Positions 7,215-14,950 of a stretch of DNA of 18,835 nt are shown piece by piece (position 1 is the stretch's first letter; the number at the start of each line of letters is the position of its first letter). Made by a program: the position numbers and the translations under genes. The notes under the pieces are model-generated. The model saw only the letters and a list, made by a program, of their open reading frames with translations, did no database searches and was not told the DNA's origin. Source of the stretch: an uncultured Bacilli bacterium (GTDB taxonomy: Bacteria; Bacillota_I; Bacilli_A; RFN20; CAG-631); assembly GCA_934215405.1 (NCBI GenBank), contig CAKPZU010000028.1, positions 1 through 18,835 of the forward strand, in the 5' to 3' direction.

Positions 7215-7289
7215 CTACTAGTTTAATTGGTTTGTATATTAAAAATAATGTATATCTACTACTAAAAATAGTGACTCTACCACTAGTAG
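7215..7289. repeat. Inverted repeat upstream of the DegV gene
   Basis: CTACTAGT at 7215-7222 and its exact complement ACTAGTAG at 7282-7289, with a further CTACTA at 7256-7261 that can also pair with TAGTAG. It lies in the divergent intergenic region 17 bp before the DegV-gene -35 box, so it could be an operator pair. No regulator can be named. Confidence 0.35.
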
Positions 7290-7305
7290 AAATGGTAAAA
7301 AATTA

Positions 7306-7334
7306 TTGACATAAGTGAAAATAGCCTTTAGACT
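7306..7334 (+). promoter_or_regulatory. Promoter of the DegV gene
   Basis: Consensus TTGACA (7306-7311), 17-nt spacer, TAGACT (7329-7334), 27 bp before the start codon. Confidence 0.65.
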
Positions 7335-7361
7335 AAAGGTGAAAAGGGAGAATTTTAAATT

Positions 7362-8228
7362 ATGTTACATATTTTTACGGATACTGATACTGATATTACA
7401 CCACAAATAGCAGCATTGTATAATATTGATTTAATAAGCATGCCTTATATTATAGATTCAAAGATTATTTATCCTTATAAGGATTTTAAAGAATTTAAAG
7501 CTAAGGAATTCTATGATTTATTACGAGGTGGAGTTGTTCCAACTACATGTGCATTAAATGTTGAAGAATATAAAAACTATTTTGAACCTATTTTTGCAAA
7601 AGGTGATGATATATTCTATATTCATTTTTCACGTGCTATGAGTGCTTCTTTTAATTATATGGATCAAGCAATTCAAGAATTATTAATAAAATATCCAAAT
7701 AGAAAATTTTATTCTTTAGATAGTAAAGCTATTACAATTGGCAGTTACAATTTTGTAAGAGCAATACTTGATATGCTAAAAAATAATAGTTTAGAGGAAA
7801 CTATTAGATGGGGAAATGAAAATGTTAATCATTTTGCAACTTATTTTTATGCTGATGATTTAAAATTTTTTAAAAAAAGCGGAAGAGTAAGTGGCCTTGC
7901 AGCAACTATGGGTTCAATAATTGGAATAAAACCAATTATTTATATTGATGAAAATGGAATAATGAAAAATGTTGGCAAAGAAAAAGGTAGAAAAAATGCG
8001 GTTAGGCATTTAGTTGACTGTGTATTAAATTTAGGGGATGATGTTAAAAATCATCGTATTGTAATAGGACATACTGATGCTTTAGAATTAGCTAATGAAT
8101 TAAAAAATGAATTGATAGAAAAATTAGGTAATGATTTAAATATTGATATGGTAATGGTAAATCCAACAGCTGGAAGCCATTGTGGCCCAAATGGAGTAGG
8201 CGTTAGTTTTTTTGCTAAGCATAGATAA
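7362..8228 (+). CDS. DegV family fatty-acid-binding protein
   Basis: 288 residues, cytoplasmic. DegV/FakB proteins hold a fatty acid and present it to the kinase FakA, which phosphorylates it for phospholipid synthesis. Features in order: N-terminal TDTDTDIT (6-13; family TDS..D), VVPTTCALN near 58-66 (family P.TSQ.S), the HFSRAMSASFN loop near 87-97 (family .S..LSGTY), the DSKAITIG segment near 119-126, the DLKFFKKSGRVS motif near 170 (family L..L.KGGRIS) and C-terminal AGSHCGPNGVGV near 270-281 (family .H.GPGalg). Length and motif order match. No fakA homologue is in the window. It has its own promoter, an AGGGAG ribosome site and a terminator, so it is monocistronic. Confidence 0.9.
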   Translation: MLHIFTDTDTDITPQIAALYNIDLISMPYIIDSKIIYPYKDFKEFKAKEFYDLLRGGVVPTTCALNVEEYKNYFEPIFAKGDDIFYIHFSRAMSASFNYMDQAIQELLIKYPNRKFYSLDSKAITIGSYNFVRAILDMLKNNSLEETIRWGNENVNHFATYFYADDLKFFKKSGRVSGLAATMGSIIGIKPIIYIDENGIMKNVGKEKGRKNAVRHLVDCVLNLGDDVKNHRIVIGHTDALELANELKNELIEKLGNDLNIDMVMVNPTAGSHCGPNGVGVSFFAKHR

Positions 8229-8236
8229 AATAAAGG

Positions 8237-8261
8237 GAATGTTATACAAACATTCTTTTTT
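8237..8261 (+). terminator. Intrinsic terminator of the DegV gene
   Basis: Stem GAATGTT (8237-8243) and AACATTC (8249-8255), 5-nt loop, followed by T8256-8261. It isolates the DegV gene from the protease operon. Confidence 0.88.
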
Positions 8262-8269
8262 AATCTTAA

Positions 8270-8302
8270 TTTAAGTTTAATTTAAGGTTATAATATTATA
8301 TT
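8270..8302 (+). promoter_or_regulatory. CiaR-type box and promoter of the htrA-RR-HK operon
   Basis: TTTAAG (8270-8275), 5-nt spacer, TTTAAG (8281-8286), then 10 bp to TATATT (8297-8302). The streptococcal CiaR consensus is NTTAAG-N5-WTTAAG, placed at the -35 position. The 11-bp period is typical of OmpR-family direct repeats. The 20 bp at 8271-8290 recur exactly at 11421-11440. Because the operon encodes its own OmpR-family regulator, autoregulation is the simplest reading. Confidence 0.75.
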
Positions 8303-8340
8303 ATAAATATAATAGAATAATAATCTTAGGAGGATTTAAA

Positions 8341-9537
8341 ATGAAAAACAAATTAAAAATAATTTCTTTATTTAGTTTAATAATACTAACATCTTGTACA
8401 TTTAATAATAATATTACTGATTCAAGTAATAAAACGCAAATAATAATAGATGAAACAAAAAAGGAAACAGTAAATTTACATGTTACTTCATCTATTACGC
8501 AAACCACTTCCTTAGAGGAGGTAATAAAATATGTAAAGCCATCTGTTGTTGATATTTATTCATATGGCTCTAATTTTACTAGTGCTGGAAGTGGAGTAAT
8601 AGTTGCAAATTCTGATTCTAGCTATTATATAGTTACTAATCATCATGTTATTAAGGATGCTTCTTCATTCCAAATAGTATCTTATAATAATGATATATCA
8701 AGCTCATATGAAGCAACATTAATTGGTGGTTCACCACTTAGTGATATAGCTGTTTTAAAGGTCAAAACAAGTGATACATTAACAATTGCTAGCTTTATTG
8801 ATGATGCTAGTAAAATAAATGTAGGAACTGATGTTATAGCTATTGGTAATCCTCTTGGAATACTTGGTGGAACAGTAACTAAAGGTATTGTTTCAGCCTT
8901 GCAAAGAGAAGTTTATATTGATGAAATAGGTTATATGAATTTGATTCAAACCGATGCAGCTATTAACTCTGGTAATTCAGGTGGTGCTTTATTTAATACT
9001 AAAGGAGAATTAATTGGTATTGTTAATTCTGGATATTCATCATATGAGGGCTTAAACTTTGCAATCCCAGCATCATTTGCCATTAATGCTTTTACATCAA
9101 TTGTAAATACCTTTGGTAATGAAAAGATTTATGGCTATGTTGAAGGTGAAAATAATATAGGTATGACTTTAAAATCAATGCAAATCTATGCTGATTCATA
9201 TTTAAATAATAAATGTGAAATAGTTTATGCTAGCGAAACTAGTAAAGATGGCGATGCATATAAAAATGGCTTTAAGGATTATAGTAATTACTATAATAAT
9301 AGATATGATACATTTTATGCTATTGTTAGCATTAATGATAATGAAGTAAATAATTATCAAGATGCTATTCGTTTACTTCAAAATATAAAAGCTAACACAG
9401 AGGTTAAAATATCTTATAAAAAAATTTTGTTTAAGAGAGCTGGAAGCGGCATATTTATGCAACAAACATATCCATATCTTGATGGTAAAATTAATACAAT
9501 AACATTTACAGCTAGTCAATATGTTTATACAATTTAA
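8341..9537 (+). CDS. HtrA/DegP-type trypsin-like serine protease, lipoprotein
   Basis: 398 residues. A lipoprotein signal (lipobox LTSC, Cys19) should anchor it to the outer face of the membrane. A low-complexity polar linker (20-55) is followed by the protease domain (about 58-255) with a complete triad: His102 in VTNHHV, Asp135 in SDIAVLKV and Ser213 in GNSGGALF. The oxyanion-loop motif GNPLG (169-173) is present. Residues about 265-365 occupy the PDZ position but show only weak PDZ character. HtrA proteases degrade misfolded exported proteins. Most Gram-positive HtrAs use a transmembrane anchor, so the lipid anchor is a variation. An AGGAGG ribosome site precedes the start; the response regulator begins 12 bp after the stop. 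Confidence 0.92.
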   Translation: MKNKLKIISLFSLIILTSCTFNNNITDSSNKTQIIIDETKKETVNLHVTSSITQTTSLEEVIKYVKPSVVDIYSYGSNFTSAGSGVIVANSDSSYYIVTNHHVIKDASSFQIVSYNNDISSSYEATLIGGSPLSDIAVLKVKTSDTLTIASFIDDASKINVGTDVIAIGNPLGILGGTVTKGIVSALQREVYIDEIGYMNLIQTDAAINSGNSGGALFNTKGELIGIVNSGYSSYEGLNFAIPASFAINAFTSIVNTFGNEKIYGYVEGENNIGMTLKSMQIYADSYLNNKCEIVYASETSKDGDAYKNGFKDYSNYYNNRYDTFYAIVSINDNEVNNYQDAIRLLQNIKANTEVKISYKKILFKRAGSGIFMQQTYPYLDGKINTITFTASQYVYTI

Positions 9538-9549
9538 AGGGTAAAACAT

Positions 9550-10236
9550 ATGAAATTATTATTAGCAGAGGATGAAAAGGAATTATCAAATGCCTTATGT
9601 GTTTTATTCAAACATAATAATTATGATATAGATGCTGTTTACGATGGTGAGGATGCTCTTTATTATGCTAAAAATATTACCTATGATGCAATAATTCTTG
9701 ATATAATGATGCCTAAAATGGATGGCATAACTGTTTTGAAGAAATTGCGAAGCTTAAAAATAACAACTCCAATTTTATTATTAACAGCTAAAGGTCAACT
9801 AGACGATAAGGTCTTAGGACTAGAAGCTGGAGCTGATGATTATTTAGCAAAGCCTTTCTTTATGAAAGAATTATTAGCTCGAATTAAAGCTTTAACTAGA
9901 AGATATGAAAACAATTATGAAAATGAAATACATATTGGAAATATTGTAGTTGATACCTTAAGGTATGAAATAAAATGTAATAAGAATATAGCTTCTTTAA
10001 CAAATAAAGAATTTCAAATACTTGAATATTTAATTAAGTCGAAGAATCACATTCTATCAATGGATGACTTTTTAAATAAAATATGGGGCTTTGATAGTGA
10101 TGTTGATTATAATGTGTTTTATGTTAATGTTTCATCTCTTCGCAAAAAGCTAAATGGCATCAATTCAAACGTTAATATAAAAGCTATAAGAAATGTTGGC
10201 TATACATTGGAGATAAAAGATGATAAAGCAAATTAA
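9550..10236 (+). CDS. OmpR/PhoB-family response regulator, CiaR-like
   Basis: 228 residues. The receiver domain (1-115) has acidic residues at 7-9, phosphoacceptor Asp51 in LDIMMP, Thr79 and Lys101 in LAKPF. A winged-helix DNA-binding domain (about 128-222) ends in the SSLRKKLNG and RNVGYTL segments typical of OmpR members. The receiver sequence, especially TTPILLLTAKGQLDDK and GADDYLAKPFFMKEL, resembles streptococcal CiaR. Encoded between an HtrA-type protease and a histidine kinase, it probably binds the TTTAAG-type repeats at 8270 and 11420. The kinase start overlaps its 3' end by 17 bp. Confidence 0.93.
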   Translation: MKLLLAEDEKELSNALCVLFKHNNYDIDAVYDGEDALYYAKNITYDAIILDIMMPKMDGITVLKKLRSLKITTPILLLTAKGQLDDKVLGLEAGADDYLAKPFFMKELLARIKALTRRYENNYENEIHIGNIVVDTLRYEIKCNKNIASLTNKEFQILEYLIKSKNHILSMDDFLNKIWGFDSDVDYNVFYVNVSSLRKKLNGINSNVNIKAIRNVGYTLEIKDDKAN

Positions 10237-11419
10237 AAGAAAGTTCTTATTAATATCAATGCTTAGTACCTTTATAGTATTTTTCATTATGCTTTCAACT
10301 ATTAATGGAATAAATATTTCATCAATGATAAAAAATGGCTATAATACTATTCATGTTTTAGAAATGAATGATGGCAAATTTCCTTTTAATAATCAAAAGG
10401 ATTTTATGGATAAAAATCCAGAGGAACCATTTTCTAGTAGATTTTTTGTGGCTGTAATTGATGAAAATAGTAATATAGTAAGCGTTAATACCGATAAAAT
10501 ATTTGCAATAAGTGAAAATGAAGCAAAAGATATTACTACTTCATTATTTAATAAGAATAAAGTAAAAGGCCTTTACAATAATTTTTTATATCGTCGTCAA
10601 AAAATTAATGATACATCATATAGATATATTTTCCTTGATATGACAATCCAAATAAATTCTTCAAAAATGTTTTTATTTACTAGTATTATAGTATCATTAA
10701 TAAGCTTAGCTTTAATATGTGTTGTCTTTTTATTTTTAGCAAAGCTAGTAATTAAGCCAATAGAAAAAAATGCAATAAAACAAAAGCAATTTATAACCGA
10801 TGCAACCCATGAAATAAAAACACCATTAACAATAATAGGAGCTGATGTTGAAGTCCTTGAATTAATAAATGGTGAAAATGAATGGACTAATAGTATAAAA
10901 AATCAAACTAATAGATTAAGTGTTATGACTAAAAGATTAATATATCTTGCTAAAGCCGAAGAAAACACTAATATGACATTTAGTGATGTTAGCTTAAATA
11001 ATGCTATTAATGAGGTAATAAGCTCATTTAGCTCTATTTTAAAAACTAACAATAAGGGTATAGTTATTAATGATTTTGATATAACCTATAAATGTGATGA
11101 AGGGGCTTTAAAGGAATTATTTTCTATTTTAATTGAAAATGCTATTAAATATAGTACGGATAATTCAACAATTAAAATAAATGTTACTAAAGCTAATAAA
11201 ATTACTATTATAGTAGAAAACAAAGTAGCTAATATGGAAGAAAAGGATTATTCTTGCTTATTTGATCGCTTTTATCGTCTTGATAGTTCAAGAAATTCAT
11301 CCCTTGGTGGAAGTGGAATTGGCTTAAGTATTGCTAAAGCTATAGTTTTATCCTTTAAAGGAATAATTTCTGCTAGCTGTGATGACAAAAATAACTTTCA
11401 AGTAAAAATTATTTTCTAA
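10220..11419 (+). CDS. Membrane sensor histidine kinase, CiaH-like
   Basis: 399 residues. TM1 is about 9-30, an extracytoplasmic sensor of about 120 residues follows (31-150), and TM2 is about 151-176. The dimerisation/phosphoacceptor helix has TDATHEIKTPL (193-203) with His197. The ATPase domain has the N-box ELFSILIENAIKYS (299-312, Asn307), the F-box LFDRFYR (347-353) and the G2 box GGSGIGLS (363-370). The G1 box glycine motif (DxGxG) is not recognisable: the segment reads VENKVANMEEKD (332-343). Organisation is as in CiaH, but no HAMP domain is clear. A GGAGATAAAAG ribosome site lies inside the end of the response-regulator gene, so the two are translationally coupled. Its stop lies directly before the second CiaR-type box. 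Confidence 0.93.
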   Translation: MIKQIKRKFLLISMLSTFIVFFIMLSTINGINISSMIKNGYNTIHVLEMNDGKFPFNNQKDFMDKNPEEPFSSRFFVAVIDENSNIVSVNTDKIFAISENEAKDITTSLFNKNKVKGLYNNFLYRRQKINDTSYRYIFLDMTIQINSSKMFLFTSIIVSLISLALICVVFLFLAKLVIKPIEKNAIKQKQFITDATHEIKTPLTIIGADVEVLELINGENEWTNSIKNQTNRLSVMTKRLIYLAKAEENTNMTFSDVSLNNAINEVISSFSSILKTNNKGIVINDFDITYKCDEGALKELFSILIENAIKYSTDNSTIKINVTKANKITIIVENKVANMEEKDYSCLFDRFYRLDSSRNSSLGGSGIGLSIAKAIVLSFKGIISASCDDKNNFQVKIIF

Positions 11420-11451
11420 ATTAAGTTTAATTTAAGGTTAATGATTATAAT
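11420..11451 (+). promoter_or_regulatory. CiaR-type box and promoter of the beta-helix lipoprotein gene
   Basis: ATTAAG (11420-11425), 5-nt spacer, TTTAAG (11431-11436), then 9 bp to a perfect TATAAT (11446-11451). It starts one base after the kinase stop codon. The 20 bp at 11421-11440 are identical to 8271-8290. No terminator is visible after the kinase gene, so read-through from the operon may add to expression. Confidence 0.75.
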
Positions 11452-11477
11452 AATACTTAAATAAGGAGGAAAAACTT

Positions 11478-13613
11478 ATGAAAACAAAGCAAGTTTTATT
11501 ATCATTATCTTTATTATCGTTTTATTTAAGTGGTTGTAATACTAATAATTTAATTAGTGATTCAACAAGTAGCTCTAGTGAAAAAGAAAGCAGTATTAAT
11601 GAGAGTAGTTCTAGTACAATTAAAGATAGTTCTCAATCTAATATAGATGAAAGTAGTTCATCAAGTATTATAAGCGAAGAAGAAATATCATCATTGCCTC
11701 AAGTTGATAATTTTAAAATTGAAAGTGATGTCGAAAACGGCTTTAGTTATGATGCTTCAACTAATACTTATACAATTACTCTTGCCGGTGAATATAATTT
11801 ATATAATGATTTAGTACAAGGCCAAGTAATTGTAAATGCTAGTGATGATAGCAAAGTAATTCTTAATTTAAATGGTGTAAATATTACTAATAATAATGAA
11901 GCACCACTTTATATCAAAAATGCTTCAAGCGTTGATATTTCAGCTAAAAAAGATACAATTAATTATATTTATGATTTAAGAGATTACTCATATTATACAG
12001 ATGAAGCAATAGGTGGAGCTATTTATAGTAGCTGTGATTTAACCTTAAAGGGAAAAGGTGAATTAAATGTTACTTCAACATTTAATAACGGTATTCATAG
12101 TAAGGATGATTTAGATATTAAAAATTTAACATTAAAGGTTAAAGCTACTAATAATTCCTTAAAAGGAAATGATGAAATAAAAATAGAATCTGGCGATATT
12201 TTAGCAATTTCTACATCAGGAGATGGCTTAAAAACATCAACAACATCATTAAGTAAAAAAGGCAAACAAAAAGGTAATATTAATATTGAGGGTGGAACAC
12301 TTAGTGTTTATTCAATGTGTGATGCTATTGATTCAGCTTGCAATGTAAATATTAGTAATGATAGTGTTATAAATCTATATACAGATTCTTATTCTACTTA
12401 TAGCGATGATTCAACTTCAACACAAAAAGAAAAGCTATATATAAGAGTAAATGAAAACTTATATAATAATAATTATAAGTATTCAGCTTATTTTTATAAT
12501 ACAGATGGTACTTATAAATGGGTTTATGCTACATTTTATAAGAAAATAGAAAATTCTAATAATGATAGACCTGGTGGCTTTGGTGGAGGAAGACCTGGTG
12601 GTAGATTTAATCAAACATATTATTACTATGAATTAGTTAAACCAAGTGATTATAGTAATGTGATGTTTTATGCTTACAATACTAATATGAATCAAAGCCA
12701 AAGCGATGAATATGTATTTAAAAGCAAGGATGGAGTAACTCTTAGTGATTATTTTGATACATATTGTATAGAAAGCGTTTCATCATCATTAATTAATTCA
12801 TCAAGCTGGAGTAACTTAAAAACTTCATCTAATAAGGAAGTAAGCTATTCTTGTAAAGGAATAAAAGCTGCTAATGAAATAACTATCGATAATGGAACTA
12901 TTACAATCAAGGCAACTGATGATGGTATACATGCAAATTTTGATGAAGTATTAGAATCAACTAATGCTAATGGCTTAGGTAATATTACTATAAATGGTGG
13001 AGATATTACTATTACTACTAAAGATGATGGAATTCATGCGGATCAAGACGTTATTATAAATGGTGGAGCTATTAATCTTTTAACATCATATGAAGGAATA
13101 GAAGGAAACCGTATTTATTTTAATGGTGGAAATAGTAAGATTTACTCTACAGATGATGCTATTAATGCTTCTTCAAAAGGTGCTTATAGTGCTTATATTG
13201 AAATTAATGATGGCTATATAGATGCAACTGTTCCAAATGGTGATACTGATACAATTGATAGTAATGGTACAATAAAAATTACAGGTGGGTTAGTCTTCCT
13301 TAAAAATGGTCAAACAAGTGGCCAAAGTATGACTGGTGGTACATTTGATTGTGATGGAAGTATTACTGTTACAAGTGGTACTATTATTGCAATTGGTTGT
13401 GTTGGTGAAAAGCTAAGTAATGCATATACTAATACGCAAACAACATTACAAGCAGGAAGTTATACTATAAAGGATAGTAATAATAATGAAATAGCTACAT
13501 TTACCTTAACTCAATCATATAGAGGCTTTATGTTTTATGATGAAAGCTTTAATGGTAATACAACATATATTTTATATAAGGATGAAACAAAATTTTTAAC
13601 ATTTAGTAAATAG
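11478..13613 (+). CDS. Cthe_2159/DUF4353-type beta-helix carbohydrate-binding lipoprotein
   Basis: 711 residues. Lipobox LSGC (Cys20) and a Ser-rich linker (about 28-72) suited to spanning the cell wall are followed by a right-handed beta-helix family domain. The family opening (VILNLNGVNITN, 127-138, onward) leads into repeated rungs such as NNGIHSKDDL (203-212), DDGIHANFD (481-489), NITINGGDITITTKDDGIHA (502-521) and VIINGGAI (525-532). The reference family member binds cellulose and polygalacturonate. Residues about 318-430 interrupt the helix with an Asx/Tyr-rich segment (KLYIRVNENLY, then KYSAYFYN, then SNVMFYAY) that looks like a starch-binding-type beta-sandwich, itself carrying a Gly/Arg/Pro loop (GGFGGGRPGGR, 366-376). 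The gene has its own CiaR-type promoter and an AGGAGG site. Ligand unknown. Confidence 0.85.
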   Translation: MKTKQVLLSLSLLSFYLSGCNTNNLISDSTSSSSEKESSINESSSSTIKDSSQSNIDESSSSSIISEEEISSLPQVDNFKIESDVENGFSYDASTNTYTITLAGEYNLYNDLVQGQVIVNASDDSKVILNLNGVNITNNNEAPLYIKNASSVDISAKKDTINYIYDLRDYSYYTDEAIGGAIYSSCDLTLKGKGELNVTSTFNNGIHSKDDLDIKNLTLKVKATNNSLKGNDEIKIESGDILAISTSGDGLKTSTTSLSKKGKQKGNINIEGGTLSVYSMCDAIDSACNVNISNDSVINLYTDSYSTYSDDSTSTQKEKLYIRVNENLYNNNYKYSAYFYNTDGTYKWVYATFYKKIENSNNDRPGGFGGGRPGGRFNQTYYYYELVKPSDYSNVMFYAYNTNMNQSQSDEYVFKSKDGVTLSDYFDTYCIESVSSSLINSSSWSNLKTSSNKEVSYSCKGIKAANEITIDNGTITIKATDDGIHANFDEVLESTNANGLGNITINGGDITITTKDDGIHADQDVIINGGAINLLTSYEGIEGNRIYFNGGNSKIYSTDDAINASSKGAYSAYIEINDGYIDATVPNGDTDTIDSNGTIKITGGLVFLKNGQTSGQSMTGGTFDCDGSITVTSGTIIAIGCVGEKLSNAYTNTQTTLQAGSYTIKDSNNNEIATFTLTQSYRGFMFYDESFNGNTTYILYKDETKFLTFSK

Positions 13614-13621
13614 AATTAATA

Positions 13622-13677
13622 AATCGCTTATTTATTTCATACAATTGAATATGAAAAAATAGGTGATTTTTTTATGG
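13622..13677 (+). terminator. Terminator hairpin that overlaps the spmA ribosome site
   Basis: Left arm 13622-13641 pairs with right arm 13650-13668 in a stem of about 19 bp (two G-U pairs, one bulged A) closed by an 8-nt loop, then seven T's (13667-13673). It ends the upstream lipoprotein gene. The right arm contains AGGTGA (13661-13666), the only ribosome site for spmA, and the T-run touches the spmA ATG at 13674. Confidence 0.8.
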
Positions 13678-14258
13678 GAAAGATTTGGGCTTTTATAATA
13701 AGTGTTGCTAGTGTCTATGCTTTAATAACTTCAAAGGCTTCTGCTTTGCTTGATGGTATATTACAAATTCCTCAAGAAGCCTTTAACTTTTTAATTATTA
13801 TTATACCTTCAACAATTTTTTGGACTGGCTTTATGTATATTTTTAAAGAGGTTGGAATTATTGATTTTATTTCTTTAGCTATAAAACCAATTTTTAAAAA
13901 GATAATGCCTTCTTTAGAGGATGAAGAAGCAATTTCATATTTATCAATGAATATAGCTGCTAATATGTTTGGTCTTGGTTTTGCTGCTACGCCATCTGGT
14001 TTAAAAGGTATAAAAAGACTAAAAGAAATATCAAAAGAAAAAGAAGGCGTAGCTAGTGATGAAATGATAACATTTTTAGTGTTAAATACTGCTGGAGTAA
14101 CCTTACTTCCAACAACAGTTATAAGCATTAGAAAATCATATGGATCACTTCATCCGACAGATTTTGTTTTGTATGCAATCATTTCGACCCTTGCAGCTTG
14201 TGTATTTGGTTTACTTGCCGATAAGTTATTAAGAAAACCTTACCGAGAAAAAATATGA
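13674..14258 (+). CDS. spmA: Spore maturation protein A homologue (nucleoside-recognition/Gate domain)
   Basis: 194 residues, the usual SpmA length, with several membrane segments (about 5-25, 38-58, 95-115, 130-150, 165-190). Hallmark NMFGLGFAATPSGLKGIKRL (family GLGNAATP.G..AM..L) at about 102-121 and LNTAGVTLLPTT at about 138-149. In spore formers, SpmA and SpmB are needed for spore core dehydration; homologues also occur in non-spore-formers, where the role is unclear. The stop TGA overlaps the spmB start (ATGA). Its ribosome site lies within the preceding hairpin, so translation may depend on opening of that structure. Confidence 0.9.
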   Translation: MGKIWAFIISVASVYALITSKASALLDGILQIPQEAFNFLIIIIPSTIFWTGFMYIFKEVGIIDFISLAIKPIFKKIMPSLEDEEAISYLSMNIAANMFGLGFAATPSGLKGIKRLKEISKEKEGVASDEMITFLVLNTAGVTLLPTTVISIRKSYGSLHPTDFVLYAIISTLAACVFGLLADKLLRKPYREKI

Positions 14259-14770
14259 TAGTTACAGTTATAATAATTCCTTGCTTATTAATTTTATCAT
14301 TAGTATTAGCTTTAATTAAGAAAAAGGATGCATTTGCAGCTTTTTGTAAAGGCGCAAGTGAAGGCTTAAAGCTAACTAAAGAAATAATTCCTTCTGTACT
14401 AGCTATGATTAGTGCTGTTAGTATCTTAAAATGTAGTGGTTTAATAGATGATATAGGCTCATTAATAGGAAAAGCCTTTAATGATAGTGAATTTATAACT
14501 AATATAGTACCAATGGCATTTTTTAGACCAATATCAGGTAATGCTTCTCTTGCTATATTAAATTCAGTATGTAAGGTAGGACCAGATTCTTTATCTTGTA
14601 TAACAGCTTCATTAATTCAAGGAAGTACTGATACGACATTTTATGTTATTGCTTTATATTTTTCATCAATTAAAATTACTAAATGGCGTCATACATTAAA
14701 AGCAGCTTTATTTGCTGATTTTGTAGGAATTGTCTTAGCAATAACATTTGCTTTAATTATATTTAAATAG
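14255..14770 (+). CDS. spmB: Spore maturation protein B homologue (nucleoside-recognition/Gate domain)
   Basis: 171 residues, near the usual SpmB length. Hydrophobic segments lie at about 1-21, 41-60, 125-142 and 150-170. Family motifs are MAFFRPISGNASLAIL (87-102; family RP.SG..al), KVGPDSL (107-113; family GPDS) and IQGSTDTTFYVIALYF (120-135; family QGS.ETTFYV..VYF). It presumably works with SpmA in one membrane complex, being translationally coupled through a 4-bp overlap. No other sporulation-only gene is in the window, so spore formation cannot be claimed from this pair. Confidence 0.9.
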   Translation: MIVTVIIIPCLLILSLVLALIKKKDAFAAFCKGASEGLKLTKEIIPSVLAMISAVSILKCSGLIDDIGSLIGKAFNDSEFITNIVPMAFFRPISGNASLAILNSVCKVGPDSLSCITASLIQGSTDTTFYVIALYFSSIKITKWRHTLKAALFADFVGIVLAITFALIIFK

Positions 14771-14802
14771 AGTATTGCCTAATGATAAAGCAATACTTTT
14801 TT
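14771..14802 (+). terminator. Intrinsic terminator of spmAB
   Basis: Perfect 8-bp stem AGTATTGC (14771-14778) and GCAATACT (14790-14797), 11-nt loop, then T14797-14802, directly after the spmB stop. Confidence 0.9.
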
Positions 14803-14845
14803 AAGTTATTATTAAAAAATACAAAAAAAATTTATTTTTACCATT

Positions 14846-14935
14846 TTTTTGTAATGAAAAGCAATATAGTAGTGCTAAATCACACAAAAAAAGTTCAATT
14901 TTGTATATTTTTCGTAATAAAACGTGTATAATAGT
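14846..14935 (+). promoter_or_regulatory. Promoter region of the ATPase gene with an imperfect direct repeat
   Basis: TATAAT at 14927-14932 lies 18 bp before the ATPase start codon. The -35 is weak (TTGTAT at 14901-14906 is 20 bp away). A related copy of the block TTTTT(T/C)GTAAT(G/A)AAA ... TATA(G/A)TAGT lies at 14846-14873 and again at 14908-14935, about 62 bp apart. It may be a duplicated promoter or a regulator site. Confidence 0.45.
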
Positions 14936-14950
14936 ATTGGAGGGGATTTT

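Noticed and set aside
8262..8340. Riboswitch in the AT-rich leader of the protease gene
   Set aside because: The leader is only about 80 nt, has no stable stem, and is explained by a direct-repeat regulator site, -10 box and ribosome site.
11478..13613. Tandem DNA repeats in the lipoprotein gene
   Set aside because: The repeats are protein-level beta-helix rungs with varied DNA, and the Ser-rich linker is ordinary low complexity; no exact tandem DNA array is seen.
13772..14128. Open frame of 118 codons on the minus strand opposite spmA
   Set aside because: It is antisense to a clearly conserved gene, has no ribosome site and its translation is unlike any family; it is a by-product of spmA codon use.
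13674..14770. spmAB as proof of a spore-forming organism
   Set aside because: These nucleoside-recognition proteins also occur in non-spore-formers, and no sporulation-specific regulator or structural gene is in the window.
14924..14950. GTG start adding nine residues to the ATPase
   Set aside because: The codon overlaps the -10 region and would leave GGAGGGG inside the coding sequence; 14951 is correctly spaced from that site.
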